A DNA stretch of 10,905 nucleotides from an uncultured Collinsella sp. (GTDB taxonomy: Bacteria; Actinomycetota; Coriobacteriia; Coriobacteriales; Coriobacteriaceae), in assembly GCA_902476475.1 (NCBI GenBank), contig CABSDO010000073.1:1-10905 (forward strand), in the 5' to 3' direction. This document shows positions 1 through 5,481 of the stretch, one piece after another. Within the stretch, counting starts at the first letter, position 1, and each line of letters begins with the position of its first letter. A program made the translations under genes and the position numbers. A model generated the notes under the pieces. The model made no database searches and was not told the origin of the DNA. It saw only the letters and a list, made by a program, of their open reading frames with translations.

Positions 1-156
1 TGGTCGACGCTCTTTACACTGCTGGGCTACTTCTTTGGCGGCATCCCCTTTGTGCAGGAGCACTTTGAGCTGCTGATCGTCGGCATCGTTGCCGTGTCGA
101 TCATCCCGACCGTGGTCGGTCTGGTTAAGGCTAAGCTGGGCAAAAAGAACGCGTAG
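1..156 (+). CDS. DedA-family membrane protein, C-terminal fragment
   Basis: The window opens inside a gene. Frame 1 reads 51 codons to a TAG at 154-156. The peptide contains GYFFGGIPFVQEHFELLIVG followed by a hydrophobic stretch (IVGIVAVSIIPTVVGLV) and a basic tail ending KAKLGKKNA. The pattern 'GYFFG.IP.V...... L.I.GI...S..P' is typical of the C-terminal end of DedA/VTT-domain proteins. These are polytopic inner-membrane proteins implicated in lipid carrier (undecaprenyl phosphate, phosphatidylethanolamine) translocation and membrane homeostasis. Only the last membrane helix and cytoplasmic tail are visible, so the subfamily cannot be assigned. A strong terminator begins 29 nt after the stop, so the gene ends its own transcript and is not an operon partner of ilvE. 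Confidence 0.82.
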   Translation, partial: WSTLFTLLGYFFGGIPFVQEHFELLIVGIVAVSIIPTVVGLVKAKLGKKNA

Positions 157-184
157 CTCGAGCCAGCGCGCAAACCGTGCAGTT

Positions 185-224
185 GAGGCCCGTCACCGCT
201 TACGGTGACGGGCCTCTTTAGTTT
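185..224 (+). terminator. Rho-independent terminator of the DedA-family gene
   Basis: A perfect 14-bp stem is formed by 185-198 (gaggcccgtcaccg) and 203-216, closed by a 4-nt loop (ctta), and followed by a T-rich tail (tttagttt). It lies 29 nt after the upstream stop codon and insulates ilvE from upstream transcription. Confidence 0.85.
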
Positions 225-240
225 CGGTCAAATGAAAATA

Positions 241-256
241 CTTTACTTAGTTAAAG
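241..256. promoter_or_regulatory. Imperfect AT-rich palindrome upstream of ilvE (possible operator or UP element)
   Basis: The sequence ctttacttagttaaag has perfect 5-bp arms (cttta/taaag) around a 6-bp centre. It sits just upstream of the putative -35 of ilvE in an AT-rich patch (225-268) that contrasts with the GC-rich surroundings. It could bind a regulator or simply act as an UP element. No regulator family can be named from the sequence. Confidence 0.25.
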
Positions 257-264
257 AAAAGCGT

Positions 265-292
265 TTTATCAGACGCGTACGGGGAGTACAAT
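265..292 (+). promoter_or_regulatory. Putative ilvE promoter
   Basis: A -10-like TACAAT (287-292, five of six consensus positions) follows an AT-rich region. The matching -35 is poor: TTTATC at 265-270 with a 16-bp spacer. Initiation 6-8 nt after the -10 would put the transcript start at about 298-300, on or next to an ATG at 300. This would make the leader ORF at 300-449 essentially leaderless. Confidence 0.4.
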
Positions 293-299
293 CTCGTGC

Positions 300-449
300 A
301 TGCGAATCGACGTGCCATCGGCTTTGATGCTGTTCGCGTGTCCCGTCCGGCTCTACGCTCCGGGCGTGCGACGTTGCGACGCGGTCGGCCTCGGTCCTTG
401 CGTGCGGGTTCGCGAGTTTGCAACTGTGTATGTAAGGAGCGACATATGA
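300..449 (+). CDS. Possible 49-codon leader ORF overlapping the ilvE start
   Basis: An ATG at 300 opens a 49-codon frame ending in TGA at 447-449. The TGA overlaps the ilvE ATG (446-448) in an ATGA arrangement. The peptide starts MRIDVPSALMLFACPVRL and ends FATVYVRSDI. About 14 of 49 residues are Ile, Leu or Val, scattered rather than in the consecutive run typical of classical attenuation leaders. There is no good Shine-Dalgarno, but the putative promoter would start RNA at or beside this ATG, and leaderless translation is common in Actinobacteria. The overlap could couple translation to ilvE. A chance open frame of this length in GC-rich DNA is equally possible, so the call is tentative. 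Confidence 0.2.
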   Translation: MRIDVPSALMLFACPVRLYAPGVRRCDAVGLGPCVRVREFATVYVRSDI

Positions 450-1498
450 CTGTCGAGAAGAAGGATATCGATTGGGGTAGCCTCGGCTTTGGCTACATGA
501 AGACCGATTACAGCTACGAGGCTCATTGGAAGGATGGCGAGTGGGACGAGGGCGGCCTGACCACCGACCACACCCTGCATGTCTCCGAGTGCGGCGGCAT
601 CTTCCATTACTGTCAGGAGGTCTTTGAGGGCCTGAAGGCCTACACCGCCGAGGACGGCAGCATCGTCTGCTTCCGTCCCGACATGAACGCCGAGCGCATG
701 TATAACTCTGCCCAGCGCCTCGAGATGCCCCCGTTCCCCAAGGATAAGTTCGTTGAGGCCGTCAAGCAGGTCGTCTCTGCCAACGCCGCCTGGGTTCCGC
801 CCTTCGGCTCCGGCGCGACCCTGTACGTGCGTCCGTTTATGATCGGCTCCGGTGACGTGATCGGCGTGGCTCCCGCTCCTGAGTACACGTTCCGCATTCT
901 CGTGACCCCGGTCGGTCCGTACTTTAAGGGCGGCCTCAAGCCCGTCAAGCTGCGCGTTTCCGAGTATGACCGTGCCGCACCGCACGGCACCGGCAACATC
1001 AAGGCCGGCCTGAACTACGCCATGTCCCTCAAGCCCACGATGGAGGCCCATCGCGAGGGCTATGCCGAGAACCTGTATCTCGACTCCGAGTCCCGCACCT
1101 ATGTCGAGGAGACCGGCGGCGCCAACGTCCTGTTCGTGAAGGAGGACGGCACGCTCGTCGTTCCGCAGTCGCACACCGACTCCATCCTGCCCTCTATCAC
1201 CCGTCGTTCGCTTGTTCAGGTTGCTCAGGACCTGGGCATGACCGTTGACCAGCGTCCCGTCGAGTGGGCCGAGGTCAAGGCCGGCACCTTTGTGGAGTGC
1301 GGCCTGTGCGGCACCGCTGCCGTCATCTCCCCGGTGGGCGAGATCGACAACAAGGTCTATGGCGCCGACGAGACCGTGACCTTCCCGGCTGGCTACACCG
1401 AGATCGGCCCTGTGATGAAGAAGCTCCGCGAGACCCTGACCGGCATCCAGTCTGGTGCTGTCGAGGACAAGCACAACTGGGTTTACACCGTCGCGTAA
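446..1498 (+). CDS. ilvE: Branched-chain amino acid aminotransferase
   Basis: The 350-aa product is a fold-type IV, PLP-dependent aminotransferase. This family catalyses the last step of leucine, isoleucine and valine synthesis and the first step of their breakdown, exchanging the amino group with glutamate/2-oxoglutarate in the cytoplasm. Recognisable family blocks are FGYMKTDYSY near the N-terminus, ECGGIFHYCQEVFEGLKAY, LYVRPFMIGS, the PLP-lysine block GTGNIKAGLNYA (Lys186), EETGGANVLFV and CGTAAVISPVG. The start at 446 is chosen because aaggag (434-439) lies 6 nt upstream and the protein then begins MTVEKKDIDWGSLGFGYMKT, as the family does; the same frame is open back to 296 but the added residues are Arg-rich and unlike the family. 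A CGLC pair (Cys285, Cys288) precedes GTAAV; one Cys at that place is usual in actinobacterial homologues. The gene is monocistronic, between its own promoter region and a terminator. Only EC-level function (2.6.1.42) is claimed. Confidence 0.95.
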   Translation: MTVEKKDIDWGSLGFGYMKTDYSYEAHWKDGEWDEGGLTTDHTLHVSECGGIFHYCQEVFEGLKAYTAEDGSIVCFRPDMNAERMYNSAQRLEMPPFPKDKFVEAVKQVVSANAAWVPPFGSGATLYVRPFMIGSGDVIGVAPAPEYTFRILVTPVGPYFKGGLKPVKLRVSEYDRAAPHGTGNIKAGLNYAMSLKPTMEAHREGYAENLYLDSESRTYVEETGGANVLFVKEDGTLVVPQSHTDSILPSITRRSLVQVAQDLGMTVDQRPVEWAEVKAGTFVECGLCGTAAVISPVGEIDNKVYGADETVTFPAGYTEIGPVMKKLRETLTGIQSGAVEDKHNWVYTVA

Positions 1499-1520
1499 GC
1501 TGTCTTAGCTGTCCGGTCCG

Positions 1521-1633
1521 AGCGCGGCCTTCCTTTCCGGCGCGTCCTCGGACATGAAAGAACCTCCGCTGCGCACTTCGTGCGGCGGAGGTTTTTTCGT
1601 CCTGCGGAGTGCGCCGGAAAGGAAGGCCGCGCT
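1521..1633. repeat. 23-bp perfect inverted repeat flanking the ilvE terminator
   Basis: Bases 1521-1543 (begins agcgcggccttcctttccgg) are the exact reverse complement of 1611-1633 (begins gcgccggaaaggaaggccgc). The arms enclose 67 bp with the terminator hairpin at the centre, so the whole 113-bp segment could fold into a cruciform or a long RNA stem. The match extends only by G-T wobbles beyond the 23 bp. This could be a palindromic intergenic repeat family, or an extended terminator. Confidence 0.88.
1561..1597 (+). terminator. Rho-independent terminator of ilvE
   Basis: A 9-bp stem (aacctccgc 1561-1569 with gcggaggtt 1585-1593) is topped, after a 2-nt bulge, by a 5-bp stem (cgcac/gtgcg) with loop ttc. 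It is followed by six T (1592-1597). It lies 62 nt after the ilvE stop. The minus-strand side has only a weak T-rich stretch, so bidirectional function is doubtful. Confidence 0.85.
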
Positions 1634-1665
1634 TTTGTTTTGGTTTGCGCCATGTGGGGGTGGTG

Positions 1666-1877
1666 GCGACGTGCATTTTTGCGAGTATTCTGCAATCGAA
1701 GGCCCCTGCATACCGACCTCGGGCAAAAAAATCGGGAGTTCTCGATGTTTTCTACGGATGATGGGCGGGGTTATGGGCTGGCAGCGCTTGATTTGCAGGG
1801 ATATTCGCGGTCTTTGGCATTTATCGTGGCGCCCGAAGCCCTTGGTTATGTTGAATACTCCTAAAAATGCACGACGC
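1666..1877. repeat. 25-bp near-perfect inverted pair bounding a 212-bp segment
   Basis: Bases 1666-1690 (gcgacgtgcatttttgcgag plus tattc) match the reverse complement of 1853-1877 at 22 of 25 positions. The core gtgcattttt and the end gagtattc are conserved in both arms. The similarity stops sharply at both ends of each arm. No target-site duplication is visible in the flanks (tggtg on the left, ttaga on the right) and there is no transposase. The segment could be a miniature mobile or intergenic repeat, or the arms could be two operator sites for one DNA-binding protein. Confidence 0.72.
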
Positions 1878-1896
1878 TTAGAGGGGGACCTTCGCG

Positions 1897-1942
1897 AAAA
1901 AGGAAACCGCCCTGTCGAAGTATGCATTCGACGGGGCGGTTT
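1897..1942 (-). terminator. Rho-independent terminator of lemA
   Basis: A 16-bp stem (1904-1919 with 1927-1942, one G-T wobble) encloses a 7-nt loop. On the minus strand it is followed by cctttttcgcg, giving a U-tract for leftward transcription. It begins 37 nt beyond the lemA stop codon. Confidence 0.78.
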
Positions 1943-1978
1943 ATGCATTTAGCCGATTAAGGATGCGCTGTCAAACTA

Positions 1979-2530
1979 CTAGAACTTGACGGTCGGGGCC
2001 TGGCGGGCTGCTTCGGCGGCCTCGAAGCCTTGGCGCTCCTTAAACTGGAAGATGCCGGCAAAGATGACAGCCGGGAACGTCTGAATGGCGTTGTTGTAGC
2101 TGAGTACGCAGTCGTTGTAGCTCTGGCGTGCATAGCTAATCTTGTTCTCGGTATCCTCGAGCGATGCCTGCAGCTGCGTAAAGTTGGTGTTTGCCTTAAG
2201 ATCGGGATAGGCCTCGGCTACGGCGAAGAGCTGGCGTAGCGCACCGGTCAGCACGTTGTCGGCTTCCATCTTGGCCTCGGGCGTGGTGGCCTTGACGGCG
2301 GTGTTGCGCGCGCTGATCACGGCGGAGAGCGTCTCCTGCTCGTGCTTGGCGTAGCCCTTGACGGTCTCGACCAGGTTGGGGATCAGGTCGTTGCGGCGCT
2401 GCAGCTGCGTATCGATGTTCTGCCAGGCGTTATCGATGCGGTTACGCTTGGTGACCATGTTGTTGTAGATGCCGGCGATGGCGCAGACAATCACAATGAC
2501 AACAACGATGCCGATGATGACGGTAATCAT
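1979..2530 (-). CDS. lemA: LemA family membrane protein
   Basis: The 183-aa protein starts MITVIIGIVVVIVIVCAIAG, a single N-terminal membrane segment (about residues 3-22). It is followed by the LemA block: YNNMVTKRNRIDNAWQNIDT, QLQRRNDLIPNLVETVKGYA, KHEQETLSAVISARN, then a helical region ending FPAVIFAGIFQFKERQGFEA. LemA proteins are all-helical, membrane-anchored proteins of unknown molecular function, present in many bacteria; the length is normal for the family. The start at 2530 is chosen over the open frame to 2632 because the hydrophobic anchor then begins at residue 2 and a GGAG lies about 8 nt upstream. In many genomes lemA sits beside htpX or a TPM-domain gene; here it is alone, divergent from a TetR-type regulator, and has its own terminator. 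Confidence 0.92.
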   Translation of the reverse strand: MITVIIGIVVVIVIVCAIAGIYNNMVTKRNRIDNAWQNIDTQLQRRNDLIPNLVETVKGYAKHEQETLSAVISARNTAVKATTPEAKMEADNVLTGALRQLFAVAEAYPDLKANTNFTQLQASLEDTENKISYARQSYNDCVLSYNNAIQTFPAVIFAGIFQFKERQGFEAAEAARQAPTVKF

Positions 2531-2591
2531 GATGTCTCCGTTTCGAATGGCCGCGGCGGCATGCGCCAGCTGCCGTTGGTATAACGCTACT

Positions 2592-2621
2592 AGTATACCC
2601 GCAACGTTTTGCCGTGCCGAA
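2592..2621 (-). promoter_or_regulatory. Putative lemA promoter
   Basis: On the minus strand TATACT (2597-2592) makes a good -10, preceded by ggg. The -35 is weak: TTCGGC, with an 18-bp spacer. The distance to the lemA start would leave a 5' UTR of about 55 nt. Position between the divergent genes makes it the best candidate, but the -35 match is poor. Confidence 0.35.
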
Positions 2622-2729
2622 CTTTCCGGCAAGCGTTATGTTTTCGGCGGGGTCGGTACCGGGGCAAAGCGCGCGAGGTACAGGTGTAAGATATGCGACA
2701 GATTGACGAGTGTTGTCTTTGCCCTGAGG

Positions 2730-3326
2730 ATGGCGATACCAGTGGACCTTCGCATTAAGAAAACCTACCGCGCCCTGTTCGATGCCTTCACCGAGCTTCT
2801 CGAGGAGCATCGTTTTGAGGACCTGACGGTTGCCATGCTGTGCGACCGCGCCATGATTCGCCGTACGACGTTCTACAAGCACTTTCGCGACAAGAACGAT
2901 TACTTTGCCTTTTATATCGATGAGCTTATGTCGGGCTTGCCGCAAAAACAGCCCGATGAGGCCGGCGCAGTGTCTGCCGAGGACGTGCGCGCGCTTCGGC
3001 ACGCAATTTTGGACGATGCCATGGATTTGATTCTGGCGCACGAGCAGCTCATGGATAACATTTTGGCAAGCAGCATGTCGGGCATGTTGACCAACGTTAT
3101 TTGCGACCGCATTGCCCGCTCCATCCGCGAGCGTGTGATGAACGTGCTTGCCGAGGATGCCCTGGCCCCCGTGTCACTCGAGACGACGTCTGAGTTTGTC
3201 GCCGGCGGTATTATTCGACTTTTCACGATATGGTGGGAATCGGGCCACGATCTTGAGCGTCGACCTGAGATGGCCGACGTGGTCGATGCGCTGTTCGAGC
3301 GGACCATGACGCCGGTGCATCACTAA
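2730..3326 (+). CDS. TetR/AcrR-family transcriptional regulator
   Basis: The 198-aa protein has the usual TetR layout. An N-terminal helix bundle (DLRIKKTYRALFDAFTELLE) leads into a helix-turn-helix (about residues 33-58, LTVAMLCDRAMIRRTTFYKH F RDKNDYF). A helical C-terminal ligand or dimer domain follows. The 'TTFYKHFRDK..YF' signature and the K..Y.AL..AF..LL start resemble the subgroup that carries a Firmicutes-type TetR C-terminal domain (DhaS-like). The start is uncertain. ATG 2730 directly abuts its only purine-rich stretch (gagg 2726-2729), whereas GTG 2742 would give MDLRIKKTYR with that stretch 12 nt upstream (194 aa). Its target and ligand cannot be read from the sequence. It is divergent from lemA with 199 nt between the starts, so it may act on that region, but this is inference. 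The stop lies 3 nt before the 3' end of the convergent tRNA gene. Confidence 0.86.
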   Translation: MAIPVDLRIKKTYRALFDAFTELLEEHRFEDLTVAMLCDRAMIRRTTFYKHFRDKNDYFAFYIDELMSGLPQKQPDEAGAVSAEDVRALRHAILDDAMDLILAHEQLMDNILASSMSGMLTNVICDRIARSIRERVMNVLAEDALAPVSLETTSEFVAGGIIRLFTIWWESGHDLERRPEMADVVDALFERTMTPVHH

Positions 3327-3329
3327 AAG

Positions 3330-3419
3330 TGGCGGAGAGAGGGGGATTCGAACCCCCGGAACGCTCTCGCGCTCAACGGTTTTCAAGACCGCCGCATTCA
3401 ACCGCTCTGCCATCTCTCC
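3330..3419 (-). tRNA. tRNA-Ser(UGA)
   Basis: The minus strand folds as a class II tRNA. It has a 7-bp acceptor stem (ggagaga 3419-3413 with tctctcc 3340-3334), a D arm (gcagagcggttgaatgc) and an anticodon arm with loop CTTGAAA giving anticodon UGA. A long variable arm typical of serine tRNAs (gagcgcgagagcgttc) and a T arm (ggggg ttcgaat ccccc) follow. The discriminator base is G and CCA is encoded (3332-3330). It reads UCA and other UCN serine codons. It is convergent with the TetR-type gene and divergent from the TadA gene; no clear terminator is visible beyond its 3' end. Confidence 0.96.
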
Positions 3420-3429
3420 GTGAGTCGTA

Positions 3430-3435
3430 ATGATA
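3430..3435 (-). promoter_or_regulatory. Putative -10 of the tRNA-Ser promoter
   Basis: On the minus strand TATCAT (five of six consensus positions) lies 10 nt upstream of the mature tRNA 5' end. That fits initiation a few bases before the tRNA. No good -35 exists at 16-18 bp (ctgttg at 17). A TTGCAA occurs at only 14 bp. Confidence 0.35.
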
Positions 3436-3456
3436 GCATCGTTTTGAATTTGCAAC

Positions 3457-3464
3457 AGGGAAGG
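3457..3464 (+). promoter_or_regulatory. Shine-Dalgarno that fixes the TadA start at 3471
   Basis: agggaagg lies 6 nt upstream of ATG 3471. The later in-frame ATG at 3490 has no such site. This supports 3471 as the real start although it is out of frame with the remaining coding sequence. Confidence 0.6.
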
Positions 3465-3470
3465 CGAACG

Positions 3471-5250
3471 ATGACGATCACCGAAATCGATGAGAAGTTC
3501 ATGCGCGAGGCGCTGGCGGAGGCGAGCCGCCGCGGCGGTGGGCGAGGTGCCCATCGGAGCCGTAGTGGTGCGCGCGGGTGAGATTGTCGCGAGGGCGCAT
3601 AATCGTCGCGAGCTCGACCAGGACCCTTCGGCGCATGCAGAGTTTGCGGCCGTGTGCGCTGCCGCTCGGTCGCTCGGTCGCTGGCGCCTTTCCGACTGTA
3701 CGGTCTATGTGACGTTGGAACCCTGCTGCATGTGCGCGGGCCTTATGGTTAACGCGCGCGTGGGGCGCTGCGTGTATGGCGCGAGCGACGCCAAGGCGGG
3801 CGCGTTGGGATCCCTATACGATTTGAATGCCGACTCGCGCCTGAATCATCGGTTTAACGTGATGGCTGGGGTCCTGGCGGATGAATGCCGCGAGCTGCTG
3901 AGTAGCTATTTTGGCGGTCTGCGCGGAACGAGCGGCGCTGATTGCGGTTGTGGGGCCGATCTTGAGGCGCATGCCGCACACGCCGCGGCGCTCGCGGGTG
4001 CCGAAGAGGATGCTGGCGCGGCGGTTGATTTTGGCCCCGTGCAGCGCCGGCCCCGCCGTGTGCTGTTGGCGGTCGACTCCTTTAAGGGCAGCGTTTCGAG
4101 TGCGCAGGCGGAGGCGGCGGTTGCCGAAGGCGTGCGCCGTGTGTGGTCCGATGCCCAGGTGGCCGTATTGCCGCTGGCAGATGGTGGCGAGGGAACGCTC
4201 GATGCCGTTGCTGCGTGCGGCGGTGAGATTGTGACCTGCGAGGTGGCAGGCCCCTTGGGCGACCGCGTGTCTGCCCGGATGCTGGTGGACGGCGAGCGCG
4301 ACTCGGCTGTAATTGAGATGGCCGAGGCGGCGGGTATTGGGTATTCACCCTGCACGGAATCGGCGGCGCTCGCGGCTTCGACCTATGGCGTGGGCGAGCT
4401 GATGCTCCGTGCGGTTCGCGCCGGGGCAAAGACTATCTATATTGGTCTGGGCGGCAGTGCCACCAACGACGGTGGCGCCGGCATGCTGCAGGCGCTGGGC
4501 GCGCGTGTGGTCGATGATCAGGGCTGCGATGTCGCCCCCGGTCTTGCCGGACTTGAGCGGGCGGCGAGCGTTGATTTGGCGCCAGCGCTTCGGGCTTTGG
4601 ATGGCACTCGTATTGTTGTGCTTTCGGATGTCGATAATCCGCTCGTAGGGCGTCGCGGCGCGCTTGCGGTGTTCGGCGGACAGAAGGGTCTGCCGGCGGG
4701 CGACATCGAGACGCTGCGCAGGTGCGACAGCTGGATGGTCGGCTACGGTCGCTTGCTCGACGCCGCGATTGCCGGAGCTCGAGCCCAGGGGTTGTTGCGC
4801 ACACCCGATGGCGCGCGGACATTTGGCTCGGTGCTCGGCGTGCCCGGCGCGGGCGCTGCCGGTGGCTTGGGCGCGGCGTTGCTGGCGCTCGGCGCGGAGC
4901 TACGCTCGGGTGTGGAGACGGTGCTCGATCTCGTGGGGTTTGACGAGCGTGTACGCGATGTCGACCTGGTCATAACGGGCGAGGGCAATATGGATGAGCA
5001 GTCCGCCGCCGGTAAGGCACCGGTGGGCGTGGCCCGCCGCGCGAAGCGATATGGCAAGCCGGTGGTCGCCGTCGTGGGCGGTCGTGCCGACAACCTGGAT
5101 GCGGTGTACGAGCAGGGCATCGACTTGGTGCTTCCGATCTGCCGCAAGCCCATGCCCCTCGACCAGGCGCTCGGTGTGCAAGAAGCCACAACCAACCTCA
5201 TCTGTGCCGGTGAAGCGGCTGCTCGATCCTACGACCTCGGCCGCATCTAG
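3471..5250 (+). CDS. tadA: TadA tRNA adenosine deaminase fused to glycerate kinase, with a 5' frameshift
   Basis: Frame 1 is open from 3490 to 5250 (586 codons). Its first part is TadA, which deaminates A34 to inosine in tRNA-Arg(ACG). It shows GEVPIGAVVV, the Zn/catalytic HAE (His49-Glu51, counted from 3490), the Zn motif PCCMC (78-82) and a normal C-terminus (ECRELLSSYFGGLR). The true N-terminus (MTITEIDEKFMREALAEASR) is encoded from ATG 3471, which has a good Shine-Dalgarno but is in another frame. That frame stops at 3579-3581 after 36 codons. The switch falls about 3525-3540 at ccgccgcggcgg; one extra or two missing bases would explain it. Starting at 3490 gives the non-family peptide MRSSCARRWRRR. 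After TadA an Ala/Gly-rich linker (146-189) leads without a stop into a glycerate kinase. The gene may be broken, mis-sequenced here, or use frameshifting; the downstream domains look intact. Confidence 0.85.
4057..5247 (+). other. Type I glycerate kinase domain (C-terminal part of the TadA fusion)
   Basis: Residues 190-585 (counted from 3490) form a full-length GarK/GlxK-type glycerate kinase. This family phosphorylates D-glycerate with ATP, the 2-phosphoglycerate-forming type, feeding glycerate into lower glycolysis. Visible blocks are VLLAVDSFKGSVSS (191-204), LPLADGGEGT (227-236), GLGGSATNDGGAGML (319-333), SDVDNPLVG (379-387), FGGQKG (395-400), PGAGAAGGLGAAL (452-464) and ITGEGNMDEQSAAGKAPVGV (495-514). 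Free-standing members are about 380 aa, so the domain is complete. A GTG at 4039 (V184) is the only nearby internal start candidate, and it has no Shine-Dalgarno. Translation therefore most likely depends on the upstream TadA reading frame. No other glycerate or glyoxylate gene lies in the window. Confidence 0.88.
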
Positions 5251-5277
5251 AAAAGCAGTCTTTTTGCACTTCAAGTG

Positions 5278-5306
5278 TTGACGCCGTCATTCATGTGCCA
5301 TTAATA
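5278..5306 (+). promoter_or_regulatory. Candidate promoter(s) of the adhesin gene
   Basis: TTGACG (5278-5283) is followed after 17 bp by the AT-rich hexamer TTAATA (5301-5306, poor -10 match). A second, better -10 (CATAAT, 5403-5408) lies closer to the gene but lacks a -35. The region 5251-5440 is clearly more AT-rich than its surroundings, as expected for a control region. Which site is used cannot be decided. Confidence 0.25.
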
Positions 5307-5354
5307 AATTGCTCTTCGTTCAGTTGTTCGCCGATTAATCCTGCCAATTTATTA
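5302..5354. repeat. 10-bp perfect inverted repeat in the adhesin upstream region
   Basis: taataaattg (5302-5311) and caatttatta (5345-5354) are exact reverse complements separated by 33 bp. The left arm overlaps a candidate -10. A smaller pair, ttcgcc (5327-5332) and ggcgaa (5363-5368), interleaves with it and could form an alternative fold. A two-site operator or a leader RNA structure are both possible. Confidence 0.55.
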
Positions 5355-5481
5355 CCATTTTGGGCGAAGACGTGGATTATCTCCATGATGGGCCTCTTTG
5401 GGCATAATGTTGTCTTTGAACTGTCCTAATCAATAGATCGCTCTTGGGAAGAGAAGGCGACACCAGAGGGGGAGAAGGGAA

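Larger units (their letters stand above)
1499..1978. other. Gene-free, structure-rich intergenic region between ilvE and lemA
   Basis: No convincing gene lies in these 480 bases. Open frames here (for example 1554-1952 on the plus strand) have no recognisable product or Shine-Dalgarno and run across terminators and repeats. The region holds the ilvE terminator within a 23-bp inverted repeat (1521-1633), a 25-bp inverted pair bounding 1666-1877, and the lemA terminator (1897-1942). The 162 bases between the arms of the 25-bp pair (1691-1852) contain an A7 run at 1725-1731 but no further feature I can name. Confidence 0.7.

Noticed and set aside
293..445. T-box or other known riboswitch in the ilvE leader
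   Set aside because: I see no T-box core sequence, no specifier-loop arrangement and no antiterminator/terminator pair; a Shine-Dalgarno is simply present at 434-439.
353..1474. A 373-codon open frame antisense to ilvE
   Set aside because: ilvE has clear family motifs in the opposite strand. The antisense product resembles no family and is the usual shadow in high-GC codon usage.
1554..1952. A 132-codon plus-strand open frame between ilvE and lemA
   Set aside because: It begins before the ilvE terminator, runs through two inverted repeats and ends after the lemA terminator. It has no Shine-Dalgarno and no recognisable product.
5251..5275. Terminator after the TadA-glycerate kinase gene
   Set aside because: There is a T5 run (5261-5265), but no stable GC-rich hairpin precedes it. 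The small cact-tca-agtg hairpin just after it is too weak to call.
5302..5354. Invertible promoter flanked by the 10-bp inverted repeats
   Set aside because: Invertible segments normally have longer arms and contain a whole promoter. Here only 33 bp lie between the arms and no recombinase gene is in the window.
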